DNA of 44,010 nt from Compostibacillus humi (GCF_014637175.1 NZ_BMEV01000021.1:1-44010), one strand, 5' to 3'; counted from the first letter of the stretch, positions 1 through 8,966 are shown. Program-made: numbers and translations. The notes: generated by a model from the sequence alone, not told the origin.

Positions 1-167
1 GGAAGCCACCCGTCCTATTCAGTATAAAGGATTTTTTTATGGACAAACCACTAAATAATTGAACATTCTTAGTATTTTTTGTTTTTAGATTTAATTTATG
101 CAATGCTAGTGAAAAATAGGTATATATATCTAATTGTATAATTTATTTAGTTAATAGGAAGGGGTTT

Positions 168-1673
168 ATGATGAATTTAACATCTATATCAGATGGAATG
201 TGGAAGTTTTCACCAATTCCAAATATCGAAGAATCCAATTTTATTAAAATACTTGAGAGATTCTATAACATGGGGTCAGAGGCCTCACTCGTGAGAATAT
301 TCAAAACTCACTTGATGGTAGATTACTAGACTTTGATGGACCAGTTATAGTCAAAATTAAAACAGGCTCAATTCATAAAAATCATATTCCTGGAATAGGT
401 GAAGTTATTGAAAGAATTAAGTGTTTAGAAGGGAGAAATAGTTATACCAATGAAACAATTGATCACATGTTAAATAAAATCGATCAACAAGAAATAAGAT
501 ATATCTCATTTGAAGACATCAATACTCGAGGTCTTACTGGTGCTAGAAACGGACAGAGTAATTCTAGAAAAGACACGTGGGGTATATATGCATATAGTAA
601 AGGAGTACATTTTGAAGAGGAAGACTCCAATGTTGAAATTTCCCGAGGGGGATCCCACGGTGTCGGAAAAATTGCATCTAATGCAGCTTCCGACTTACAT
701 ATTATGTACTTTGCAAACTGTGATGAAAATGGTGATAAGCATTTAGGTGGAACAGTTCAATTAATTGAACATGTATACAAAGATCAATGTTATCGTTCAA
801 CTGGGTACTTTACTGATATTAAATACTACGATGGAAAAAAATCAAAATTTTATCCATATGAAAATAATTTTCATTCGGTATTTGAAAAGAATACTAGAGG
901 CTTAAAAATTATTATCCCTTATCTTCGTGAGGAATATGATGATGAAGCTGAGATAATTAGAAGTATCTGTGATAGCATCTTTATTTCTATTTTACGAGGG
1001 AAATTAGAGGTTCATGTTAATCAAGAACAAATTACAAAAGATACACTATTAAACTATGTAAAAAGTGATAAGTATTATGAACAAGATGTTACCCAGGCAA
1101 AAAAAGTGTTTACACCTCTATATGTTGATACATACCTCAATGAAAAACCTTGTGAAATAGTGGTTAGGGATTTACATAAAGACTATAATTTTAATTTATA
1201 CTTCAGGTACGATGAACAGATACCTAAAGGTAGAGTAGCAGTGGTTAGGATAATAGGAATGAAAATAGAAGATTTCAAGGTCAAAGGAAATGCTAGTAAA
1301 CCATTTAATGCTGTCTTGATTGGAAGTCCAAAGGAGGACGGATTCCTAAAATCATTAGAAAATGAATCACATACGGAAATATCTGCTGATCATATAAAAG
1401 ATAAAGAACTTAAAAGAAATGCGACTCGGTTTATTAACAATTTATCTCGTGAAATTGCATCTATTGTCGAGGAGGCAATTAAAAATAATCCAACAGACGG
1501 TGTGATGAATACAAAAGATATTCTCTATGTTGTAGAAACAGAGTTTAAAAAAGAACTTTCTAATAGTTTAGGGACAGTAATCAATAAAGGGAAGCCCATT
1601 TGGTTATGTCACCGATGCTCGAAAAGGAAGAGTTGAAGGAAATTTTCCTACAATATTTAGGATATTATTATGA
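168..1673 (+). pseudogene. GHKL (MORC-like) ATPase of a restriction island, frameshifted
   Basis: The longest open frame runs 467-1636 (389 codons), but the coding signal starts upstream. An ATG at 168 (or 171) follows the RBS AGGAAGGGG and opens a frame that stops at 327. From about 272 the +2 frame carries an N-box-like ENIQNSLD (nt 293-316) and leads into the 467 ORF. That ORF has a D-box-like EDINTRGLTG (its residues 17-25) and a G2-like GGSHGVGK (61-68), the Bergerat ATP-binding set. The join needs one more G in the G-run 272-275. Near 1588-1593 a second change would be needed to continue as GSPFGYVTDARKG to 1673. An S5-like region (IRSICDSIFISIL) follows the ATPase part. Family knowledge: GHKL/MORC-like ATPases occur in prokaryotic restriction systems. 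The gene stands directly upstream of McrB and McrC homologues. The breaks could be real decay or homopolymer sequencing errors. The N-terminal reconstruction is firm; the C-terminus is uncertain. Confidence 0.7.
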
Positions 1674-1707
1674 TATTAGTACATTAAAAATACCAACTTA
1701 TATTTAA
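1606..1707 (+). other. Short open frame between GHKL ATPase and McrB; possible C-terminal remnant
   Basis: This frame overlaps the end of the ATPase ORF and reads 33 residues starting MSPMLEKEELKEIF. Read through the TAA at 1705, it continues as FDIALLDLTEITPYKYIRNSR and ends at 1776, at the McrB start. It has protein-like composition but no clear RBS and no recognised family. It may be a third piece of the broken upstream gene, a tiny separate gene, or chance in A+T-rich DNA. Confidence 0.2.
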
Positions 1708-1781
1708 ATTTTTGATATTGCTTTGCTTGATTTAACGGAAATTACACCGTATAAATACATTCGTAACAGTAGGTGATTATT

Positions 1782-3869
1782 TTGAAAAAAATACGTAGTT
1801 GGTCAAAACCATATTTACGAAATATAATTGGAAGAAAAAAAGTGGATTGGTCAATGTTTGAACATGGATCTACAATTCCGAAACAATTTTACGAAGACTT
1901 TACAGAAGCGAATCAACATCAATCCGTAAAAGTAGGAGAAAGTGTTCCTGTAAAATTAATACATAACAATCGTTCTTATAAAGCTAGTTTAAGGTATGTA
2001 GATAGAAGCAGATCAAACATGGAACCTGTTTTACAACTTCGATATGATACTAATAGAGAATTAAAAGAATTAATAAAAAATGTCTTTAGTACTTCTTATC
2101 GATATATAAATAATCAGAGAAATGGGGAAAAACAGAAAAAATCAGTAAATGTTCCGGATGAGATTGCAGAGTTTATTGATTTTTACAAAACTGATAAACC
2201 TTTTGTTTACAAAATGGAATTTCAATCAAAGTCTAACGGTGATTCTATAATGCCTTCATTCTGGTGGGTAAATCAAGGACAAACCTATGCACAAGAGAAG
2301 GATGGAGGTTTTCTTTGGGCTCCACAAAAGTCAAAACAAGGAAGAGCAGTTTCACATCATGTAAGACTTCTTGAAGCAAAGGTTGGCGATCTTGTATTTT
2401 GTTATTCCGCAATGGAATTGAAAGCAATTGGAATTGTGAAAAAGGAAGCGGTGGAAGCTACAAAACCTACTGAAATTGCAAGTCATGATTGGCATAGAGA
2501 AGGCTATTTAGTTGAGTTGGAATATTTTGAATTACATCCGATTATACAAAAAGATGAGATTCCTTTAGATTGGAGACTAAATGAGGATGGACCATTTGAT
2601 GTTAACGGCAATTTGAAGCAAGGGTACTTCTTCCAGGTGTCAGAAAGTTTTGCTATTAAATTATATAAGAAGTTTGCAGAACGGTTTGGAATAGAGGTGA
2701 AAGCAATAATGGAACAAAACACAAAAGACGAAGAAATACTTACCATCAGAGAAAAAACGAAAAATAGTTACATGCCGATTAAAGAAGTCGTCAATCATAT
2801 TTATTCCTATATCCGTTCCAAAGGTTTTTACTACAAAAAAGAGGAAATAGCTAATCTTTTCCTGTCATTAAAAACAAAGCCATTTGTCATACTTTCTGGC
2901 ATATCAGGGACAGGGAAAACAAAATTAGTACAGTGGTTCGCAGAAAGTATAGGTGCAAACGAAGAAAATGGACAGTTTACGTTAATCCCAATTAGACCTG
3001 ACTGGAATGATGGTTCTGATTTACTTGGTTATGTAGATATTAAGGATGAATTTAAAGAAGGACCTTTAACAAAAGTAATTAAACGAGCAATAAGTCATCC
3101 CGATTTACCTTATTTTGTATTGTTAGATGAAATGAATTTAGCGCGCGTCGAATATTACTTTAGCGATATTCTTTCCATTATGGAAAGTAGAAAATGGGAG
3201 GAGGGAAAAATTGTATCATCGAATTTGCTTACGAAAGAAACAGCAGGTTTTGATTTAAAACTTCCTAATAATATTTATATAATTGGAACCGTTAACATGG
3301 ATGAAACGACACATCCATTTAGTAAAAAAGTGTTGGATAGAGCAAATACGATTGAATTTAATCGGATTGAATTGGGGAACTTGTCTTTCTTAGAAAGCAG
3401 TGAAGAAATAGAGCCCATTATTATTGGCAATAAAACTTTTGCTTCTAATTATCTTCATTTGAAAGATATTTACAATGAAAATTCAGAACTTGTGAAAAGA
3501 GTGTCACATGAATTAGAAAGAATTAATGAAGCCCTTCAATTAACAAACAGTCATGTTGGCTACCGTGTTCGTGATGAGATTTGCTTTTACGTGGTATATA
3601 GTGAAAAAGCAGGGTTATTTAGAGAGAAACAAGCATTGGATTATTGTATATTACAAAAGATCTTACCGCGAATTTCTGGTAGTAGTTCAGGGACCGACCA
3701 AATGTTAAGAAAATTATACTTACTCTTTACCAATAAGCGACTTGAAGATGATATTGATACAGCACAAATTGATTTAGCTAGTGCGAGATATCCAAGAAGT
3801 GCTGCAAAGGTTCTCGAAATGTGGAGGAGGTTAGGTGAAGATGGTTTTACTTCCTTCTGGATTTCGTGA
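1782..3869 (+). CDS. EVE-domain McrB-type AAA+ restriction protein
   Basis: This is a nucleotide-dependent translocase subunit of a modification-dependent (type IV) restriction system. Numbering is from the upstream GTG at 1773. Residues about 25-110 form an N-terminal domain I cannot name (FEHGSTIPKQFY). Residues about 143-310 form an EVE domain (FWWVNQGQTY, GGFLWAPQ, KVGDLVFCY), a PUA/YTH relative that binds modified bases. Residues about 350-690 are an McrB-like AAA+ domain: Walker A GISGTGKT (376-383), Walker B FVLLDEMNLARVE (448-460) and a sensor stretch GTVNMDETTH (505-514). McrB proper is a GTPase; the nucleotide used here is not shown. I prefer the TTG at 1782, six bases after AGGTG, over the GTG at 1773. 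The 3' end overlaps the McrC-like gene, so the two are co-translated. The EVE domain replaces the usual McrB DNA-binding domain. Identification is strong; the target modification is inferred. Confidence 0.9.
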   Translation: MKKIRSWSKPYLRNIIGRKKVDWSMFEHGSTIPKQFYEDFTEANQHQSVKVGESVPVKLIHNNRSYKASLRYVDRSRSNMEPVLQLRYDTNRELKELIKNVFSTSYRYINNQRNGEKQKKSVNVPDEIAEFIDFYKTDKPFVYKMEFQSKSNGDSIMPSFWWVNQGQTYAQEKDGGFLWAPQKSKQGRAVSHHVRLLEAKVGDLVFCYSAMELKAIGIVKKEAVEATKPTEIASHDWHREGYLVELEYFELHPIIQKDEIPLDWRLNEDGPFDVNGNLKQGYFFQVSESFAIKLYKKFAERFGIEVKAIMEQNTKDEEILTIREKTKNSYMPIKEVVNHIYSYIRSKGFYYKKEEIANLFLSLKTKPFVILSGISGTGKTKLVQWFAESIGANEENGQFTLIPIRPDWNDGSDLLGYVDIKDEFKEGPLTKVIKRAISHPDLPYFVLLDEMNLARVEYYFSDILSIMESRKWEEGKIVSSNLLTKETAGFDLKLPNNIYIIGTVNMDETTHPFSKKVLDRANTIEFNRIELGNLSFLESSEEIEPIIIGNKTFASNYLHLKDIYNENSELVKRVSHELERINEALQLTNSHVGYRVRDEICFYVVYSEKAGLFREKQALDYCILQKILPRISGSSSGTDQMLRKLYLLFTNKRLEDDIDTAQIDLASARYPRSAAKVLEMWRRLGEDGFTSFWIS

Positions 3870-6315
3870 AGATGTTGAACTGGTCCACATAGAAACGATG
3901 GATTTCTCTCTATTAATAAAAGGCAAGCCCTTTCATGAACGGTACGAAGGGCTGAAGCAATATCGTCGAATGGATCTTCATGATGTGATGGAGTTTTCCG
4001 TCACTGGAAATAATATTGAATCTGTAAAAGTATATGATGTAAATCTAGGACAACTAACTTCTGATTATAAATTATTAAGACCTATATTTTTTGAAAATGG
4101 GATATACCAATTAATAGTTATCCAAAAAAATGAGAAAAAACTTACATTTAACCATGAGCACCCTCTTTTTCGACAAGCTATTTCTCCTATGAAACTTGGG
4201 AAGCAAGTGACGTTAATGGGAAACCTCCATTTTCAAAATGAAATTGGATTTTCGACATTTCAAATACAGCATGAAAATGAAGTACTTTTAGAAGTTACTT
4301 TGGAAATTTTTCCATCTAAGTTAGATTATAAAAAGGATTATCAAAAACTTATAGAAGAGGTCAATGAAGAAATTTACAATCTAGCTTTTCATTTTATTCG
4401 AAAAACCTATTTAGGAGCTCGTACGAAATTGGAAGGTAACCCTTCTAGAACTGAATTTTTTCGTTTAATAAGCCGTCATTTTACAACCTTTATACAATCG
4501 ATAAACAGGATTGAACAACAACCTCATCACAAACTTTCGAAGAATTATGTAAAGGCAAGAGGGGATCAACTTAGAAAATTAGATAGTAGAAGCCGGAGCT
4601 TCTTAAGGAAAAATTCTAATTTATTTGTTGATGTAGAAAATGGAATCCCTATCGGATATAAACAATTCATGCCCACCGAAGGACTAAGAATTAAAAAAGT
4701 ATTAACTTATGATACGTTGGAAAACCGCTATGTTAAATGGATGATAGAAAGATTAATACATAAACTAACCGATTTATTAGAGACGATAAAGAAGAATTTA
4801 AAAAATCTGATTGATGCTGATCTAGATGTAATAAATCAAGTGGAGCAAATGGCAGATCAACTACAATCCCGATTAAAGCAATCCTTTTGGAAAAATGTAG
4901 GAAAATTAGATCGTTCAGCATTTAGTCTTGTCATGCAGATGGCACCTGGATATCGTGAGGCTTTTCAAATCTATTTGACCGTCTCGAAAGGATTAGTACT
5001 CCAGGGTAAGATCTATAAAATGTCAGTGAAGGATGTAGCGACTTTATATGAATACTGGACATTTCTTAAGCTTGGTCAAATTCTTGGACGAAAATATACG
5101 ATGATAAGCCAAGATATAGTACAAGTGAAACGTGATGGGCTTTTCGTAAATTTGGAAACAAATAAAATGGCTAGACGAGTATTTCAACATCCTATAACGA
5201 AAGAGGAAATAACCCTAACATACCAGAAATACGAAGGTAATTTGCCTACAACCGCTCAAAAGCCAGATACAATGTTAAGTATTGAAAAAAAAGGAAAAGA
5301 TTATACTTTTAATTATATCTTCGATGCAAAGTACAGGATTGATTATGCCCTTGAAGGTAGTTATTATCAATTGAAGTATCAAATTCCTGGTCCTATGGAA
5401 GAGGATATTAATACAATGCATCGTTACCGAGATTCCATCGTTGCTGTAAACAACGGACCATATGAACGAACGGCATTCGGTGCATATGTATTATTTCCAT
5501 GGTTTGATGAAGATGCATATCAAGAGCATCATTTTTATAAGAGTATTAATCAAGTAAATATTGGGGCATTACCCTTTCTTCCGAATGCGACTAGGTTAGT
5601 TGAAAGATTTGTGGAAAGATTAATTGATAAAAGTCCAGAGGAACTTCAAAAGCAAGGAATATTACCTCGTGGAACGGATGAAGAATGGAAATCCAGTCTT
5701 GATCCAATTGTTCTTGTCGGTCTTGTCTCAACAAAAGAAGAATATATGCATTTTATCCACGAAAGAAACTTTTCAATTGATGCCAAAAAGTTAAAGAAAG
5801 GTTGGCAAAAGGCGGAGTATGTCGCGTTGTATTTGAAAAAGGGTGTAGTTCCTGAACAGCATGGGGTCTTTATATATGGAAAAATCGAAGAGGTAACTCC
5901 CTTACTGAAATCTAAGGTAGAAGTGGTTCAATTTAGGATAGAGCATTGGATAAACCTTCCTGAGGCTATTAAGCCAGTTAACTATGGAATTGCTAATTAC
6001 ATACTTACTACATTGAATACTCTAAAAGAAGCAAAGGAACTTCCTGAGTTATTTATGAAATCAAAAGAAGAAATGATGCTCTGGAGAATGTTAAGAAGGG
6101 TATCAGATCGAATAAGAATACAATTAAACGATTATAACTTAGATAAAGCTACACAAATAGTTGATTATAAAATAAAAGGTATTTCAGTAAAAGTTTATAA
6201 AGAAAAAAGGGAAGTACTGTTTATTTCGAAGAACTTAAAAAATAAAGTAACGGTTGATCAATTTAAGAAAAATCCATCAGGTGTATTTAGACTTTTAATA
6301 AATATGATGGAATAA
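3841..6315 (+). CDS. McrC/LlaJI-like DUF2357 PD-(D/E)XK nuclease
   Basis: This is the predicted endonuclease partner of the upstream EVE-McrB protein, about 824 residues. The large N-terminal part matches the DUF2357 type, with the conserved stretch TLYEYWTFLKLGQIL near residue 400. A PD-(D/E)XK core follows: PD at about residues 475-476 (QKPDTMLSIEKK) and DAK at about 496-498 (IFDAKY), then QLKYQIP. The C-terminal about 180 residues are not recognised. It is much longer than E. coli McrC (about 350 residues) and resembles LlaJI-type second subunits. GAGGAGG at 3824-3830 serves either the GTG at 3835 (4 nt) or the ATG at 3841 (10 nt); I took ATG. It overlaps the McrB stop by about 30 bases. 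The reading frame is intact with catalytic residues present, so the McrB/C pair looks functional even though the upstream ATPase gene is broken. Confidence 0.85.
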   Translation: MVLLPSGFREDVELVHIETMDFSLLIKGKPFHERYEGLKQYRRMDLHDVMEFSVTGNNIESVKVYDVNLGQLTSDYKLLRPIFFENGIYQLIVIQKNEKKLTFNHEHPLFRQAISPMKLGKQVTLMGNLHFQNEIGFSTFQIQHENEVLLEVTLEIFPSKLDYKKDYQKLIEEVNEEIYNLAFHFIRKTYLGARTKLEGNPSRTEFFRLISRHFTTFIQSINRIEQQPHHKLSKNYVKARGDQLRKLDSRSRSFLRKNSNLFVDVENGIPIGYKQFMPTEGLRIKKVLTYDTLENRYVKWMIERLIHKLTDLLETIKKNLKNLIDADLDVINQVEQMADQLQSRLKQSFWKNVGKLDRSAFSLVMQMAPGYREAFQIYLTVSKGLVLQGKIYKMSVKDVATLYEYWTFLKLGQILGRKYTMISQDIVQVKRDGLFVNLETNKMARRVFQHPITKEEITLTYQKYEGNLPTTAQKPDTMLSIEKKGKDYTFNYIFDAKYRIDYALEGSYYQLKYQIPGPMEEDINTMHRYRDSIVAVNNGPYERTAFGAYVLFPWFDEDAYQEHHFYKSINQVNIGALPFLPNATRLVERFVERLIDKSPEELQKQGILPRGTDEEWKSSLDPIVLVGLVSTKEEYMHFIHERNFSIDAKKLKKGWQKAEYVALYLKKGVVPEQHGVFIYGKIEEVTPLLKSKVEVVQFRIEHWINLPEAIKPVNYGIANYILTTLNTLKEAKELPELFMKSKEEMMLWRMLRRVSDRIRIQLNDYNLDKATQIVDYKIKGISVKVYKEKREVLFISKNLKNKVTVDQFKKNPSGVFRLLINMME

Positions 6316-6374
6316 AGCTTTCTTTTGTTGGTTGATAGTCTAATTTTAAAGTGAGAGCCCTCCTTAAAAGATGC

Positions 6375-6394
6375 AAGGATGCTGTCCTTTTTTA
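6375..6394 (+). terminator. Weak intrinsic terminator after the mcr-like locus
   Basis: AAGGA-TGCTG-TCCTT forms a 5-bp hairpin followed by TTTTTAT, 60 bp after the McrC-like stop. The stem is short, so efficiency is doubtful. The next about 185 bases up to the racemase remnant hold nothing I recognise. Confidence 0.4.
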
Positions 6395-6582
6395 TGTATA
6401 AAAACATTTTAAAGATACCGCGATGTAAAAAATTTACAAGAACAGGAATAGAAAGTAAAATCTATTATGAAGATTCTGTAAAATAGGATGCGTTGAAAAA
6501 GTTATCCCGCTAATATTTCACTGGACCATGACAAGAGCAAACGATGCATAGATTTTTGCGAGAATGGAGGAAGAATTGTAGA

Positions 6583-6999
6583 GAAGAGTAGCAATCAGCT
6601 GAGGAATTATCCTTGTGTCGAAATCAATTTGGAAAAAATAAAACATAATGTCCGTCACATTTGTAAATTGTGACGTGATATCGGAATCGAACCGGCTGCG
6701 ATTTTAAAAGGAACAAATGGATCTAGAGAAGTTGCTGAAGCTGTCATCGAGGCTGGAATCGAGACGATTGGTGATTCTCGTGTCCGTAATTTACAAAAAT
6801 ACGACGGCCTGCCTGTTCAAAAAATGCTCGTGCGAATTCCGATGCTTAGTGAAGCGGAAGAAGTGGCTCGCTCTGCAGACGTATCCCTTCACTCTGAAAT
6901 GCCGGTCATCCGGGCAGTGGGTCAGCGGCTCAAAAGTTAGGCAAAATCCACGGTATAATTCTGATGGAAGAATTAGGTTTGATTATGATGCAATGTTAA
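6583..6999 (+). pseudogene. Amino-acid racemase (Orr/alanine racemase-like) pseudogene
   Basis: A conceptual frame reads NYPCVEINLEKIKHNVRHIC, then an in-frame TGA at about 6673, then continues DIGIEPAAILKGTNGSREVA, SRVRNLQKYDGLPVQKMLVR and IPMLSEAEEVARSADVSLHS. After a one-base shift near 6935 it reads QKLGKIHGIILM and stops at 6999. This is the N-terminal third of the PLP-dependent ornithine/alanine racemase family (fold III), in which PRVEINLEKIRHN-type starts and RIPMLSE are characteristic. The catalytic lysine position is altered and two thirds of the barrel are missing. A 109-codon ORF in another frame across this stretch is spurious. Dead gene; family assignment good. Confidence 0.75.
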
Positions 7000-7050
7000 G
7001 GGTAATGACATCTGAGCACGTAAGAAAAGAATACATTTATGATTGAAGGC

Positions 7051-7082
7051 TTTATTCGCCTTAGCGAATAAAGTTTATTTTT
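7051..7082 (+). terminator. Intrinsic terminator
   Basis: A perfect 10-bp stem CTTTATTCGC/GCGAATAAAG with loop CTTA is followed by TTTATTTTTTT. It lies downstream of the racemase remnant and is probably the terminator of the lost gene. Confidence 0.8.
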
Positions 7083-7160
7083 TTGCAAATCTTGCTGAAA
7101 AAAATTTATCGTTTTGGGCAAAATTTCTATATGCATTTTCCGCTAAACGTTGTAAAATAG

Positions 7161-7218
7161 GATAATGCAAAAGTCGTTTGGTCAACGGATGGGGACCAGG
7201 CGGTTTCTTTTTTTCTTT
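7161..7218 (+). promoter_or_regulatory. Leader hairpin with U-tract (possible attenuator) upstream of bmr
   Basis: A -10-like GATAAT (7161-7166) with a poor -35 precedes a 9-bp stem, CGTTTGGTC (7175-7183) with GACCAGGCG (7194-7202) including two G-U pairs, a 10-base loop, and the U-rich run TTTCTTTTTTTC from 7205. The efflux gene starts about 35 bp later, after a good RBS. The arrangement is terminator-like inside a 5' leader and suggests transcription attenuation. No leader peptide is obvious. Confidence 0.45.
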
Positions 7219-7250
7219 TATTCAGTTTATAGGAAGAGGGTGAAGGCAGC

Positions 7251-8468
7251 ATGAGAAGCTGGAAAGTGACGTTAAGTTTATTGTTGTTGAACATTTTTAT
7301 CGCATTTTTGGGAATCGGTCTAATCATCCCTGTCATGCCGTCTCTAATCAATGAGCTGGGGATTACCGGGACAACGGTCGGCTATTTAACTGCAGCCTTT
7401 GCCATCGCACAGTTGATTGTTTCTCCGTTTGCGGGAAAAGCTGTAGATAAATTTGGAAGAAAAATTATGATTGTAATCGGTCTATTTACGTTTGGCATCT
7501 CCGAATTTTTATTCGGGATTGGAAAGGAAATCGAGACATTATTCGTTTCCCGGATTTTAGGCGGGATTAGTGCAGCCTTTATCATGCCGGCGGTGACCGC
7601 ATTTATCGTAGATATTACAACGAAAGAAACACGGCCAAAAGGAATGGGCTACATGTCCGCGGCCATCAATACCGGTTTTATTATCGGTCCTGGAATTGGT
7701 GGATTTTTGGCTGAACTTGGTACCCGGGTGCCGTTCTTTTTTGCAGGGGCTCTTGGAGTGCTTGCAGCCATTTTATCCATCATATTATTAACGGAACCGG
7801 AACATCGGGAAGAAGCGGCTGACACGGAAGCAGATACGAAAAACGGTTACGGGAAACTGCTGCAATCCAGGTTCCTCATTGCCTTTGTGCTGATTTTTAT
7901 TACTTCTTTTGGACTCGCAGCTTTCGAGTCGTTTTTCAGCTTATATGTTGATCATAAATTTCAATTTCAGCCGAAGGATATTGCCATTATCATCACCGGC
8001 GGAGCTGTCTTTGGCGCAATTGGCCAGGCGCTTCTTTTTGACAAGTTTGTCCAGCGATGGGGAGAAATCAAGCTTATTCGCTACTGTTTAATTTTCTCTG
8101 CCCTGTTAGTCTTTTGTATGACCGTCGTCCAAGGCTATTATTGGATTTTATTCGTCACCTTTATCGTGTTTATCGGATTTGATTTATTCCGTCCAGCGGT
8201 TACATCATATTTATCCAATATAGCCGGGAATGAGCAAGGGTTTATCGGCGGAATGAACTCGATGTTTACGAGCATGGCAAATATTCTCGGCCCCATTTTA
8301 GGCGGCATGTTGTTTGATATCGATATTAACTATCCGTACTATTTTGCGTCGGTCATCTTAGTCATCGGTGTTGTCCTAACGTTGTTTTGGCAAAAGCCCG
8401 GCCATGAAACGCCGCTGAAACTCAAATGTAATATCCGAATCAAAAAAAGAGCAAAACAACAGGCATAG
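7251..8468 (+). CDS. bmr: Bmr/NorA-type multidrug efflux MFS transporter
   Basis: This is a proton-driven drug exporter of the major facilitator superfamily (DHA1, 12 transmembrane segments) in the cytoplasmic membrane. Its 405 residues match the usual length. The N-terminal half has FIAFLGIGLIIPVMP in TM1, the loop motif A region DKFGRKIMI, motif C with GFIIGPGIGG in TM5, and MSAAINTGF. The C-terminal half has DIAIIITGGA and NEQGFIGGMNSMFTSMANI. I recognise it as very close to B. subtilis Bmr across the whole length. The ATG follows AGGAAGAGGGTGAAGG. It is monocistronic, between a leader hairpin and its own terminator. Substrates (fluoroquinolones, dyes) are inferred from the family. No BmrR-type regulator gene is adjacent, unlike in B. 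subtilis. Confidence 0.88.
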   Translation: MRSWKVTLSLLLLNIFIAFLGIGLIIPVMPSLINELGITGTTVGYLTAAFAIAQLIVSPFAGKAVDKFGRKIMIVIGLFTFGISEFLFGIGKEIETLFVSRILGGISAAFIMPAVTAFIVDITTKETRPKGMGYMSAAINTGFIIGPGIGGFLAELGTRVPFFFAGALGVLAAILSIILLTEPEHREEAADTEADTKNGYGKLLQSRFLIAFVLIFITSFGLAAFESFFSLYVDHKFQFQPKDIAIIITGGAVFGAIGQALLFDKFVQRWGEIKLIRYCLIFSALLVFCMTVVQGYYWILFVTFIVFIGFDLFRPAVTSYLSNIAGNEQGFIGGMNSMFTSMANILGPILGGMLFDIDINYPYYFASVILVIGVVLTLFWQKPGHETPLKLKCNIRIKKRAKQQA

Positions 8469-8502
8469 AATACCATTAGGGTATTCTGTGCTTGTTTTTT
8501 TA
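8463..8502 (+). terminator. Intrinsic terminator of bmr
   Basis: GCATAGAATACC (8463-8474) pairs with GGTATTCTGTGC (8480-8491), with one G-U pair, followed by TTGTTTTTTT. The stem contains the bmr stop codon. Confidence 0.85.
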
Positions 8503-8503
8503 A

Positions 8504-8833
8504 TCTGATAGTGTTCCAGTTCCTGATGATTCAAAAGGAAAAGGGTATCCCGTAATTACTATAACGGTTTGGAAAAACGTAGAATCGTTATACCAATTTA
8601 CATTTTCGGAGAAACATATCGAAGCGTTACAAAACCGGAGCAAATAGATGGAACGTAATCGAGAAAATCACCGTTCCTACGTCGTATGGTGGACAAAGAA
8701 ATTAGAGGATATCATCTGGGAAGAAGCATTTAAAAGATACAAATATTGTATTTGGCACGGACCTGCCCCATTTTCCTTTGGCTTCCAACATGCATTTGCT
8801 GAAAATGGAAAGCCTTTCGTTTTGAAAAAATAG
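8504..8833 (+). pseudogene. DUF3291 family protein remnant
   Basis: One frame reads DDSKGKGYPVITITVWKNVE, SLYQFTFSEKHIEALQNRSK, then TAG at 8645-8647, then MERNRENHRSYVVWWTKKLE, EAFKRYKYCIWHGPAPFSFG and FQHAFAENGKPFVLKK. DUF3291 proteins have the order (T/S)VW-x-LESL-x-FTY, H, R-x-WF, LWW, EA-x-RL-x-L-x-x-GP and FTF, which this matches. The usual N-terminal half is missing, and an in-frame stop splits the rest. The 61-codon ORF from 8648 is the C-terminal piece. It is probably not functional. Confidence 0.65.
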
Positions 8834-8873
8834 AAGCAGGCCAGTAACTTATAAACGATGTTTTAAATTCGTG

Positions 8874-8936
8874 TTGACAATCATCGGCCGAGGGGGACAA
8901 TAAAACACAGACTGAAGTTTATTAGAGTCTGTTTTT
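8874..8936 (+). promoter_or_regulatory. Promoter-like TTGACA and leader hairpin upstream of the DUF2200 gene
   Basis: A consensus -35 TTGACA (8874-8879) is followed after 17 bp by a poor -10 (ACAATA). ACAGACT (8907-8913) pairs perfectly with AGTCTGT (8926-8932) and is followed by TTTTTATA. The hairpin is terminator-like but lies 30 bp before the start codon, so it may be an attenuator or the end of an upstream transcript. Confidence 0.4.
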
Positions 8937-8966
8937 ATAAAAGGGAAGATGAAAGGAAGAGTCACG

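Noticed and set aside
6717-7046. 109-codon ORF
   Set aside because: It is in a different frame from the clear racemase remnant in the same DNA and has no RBS.
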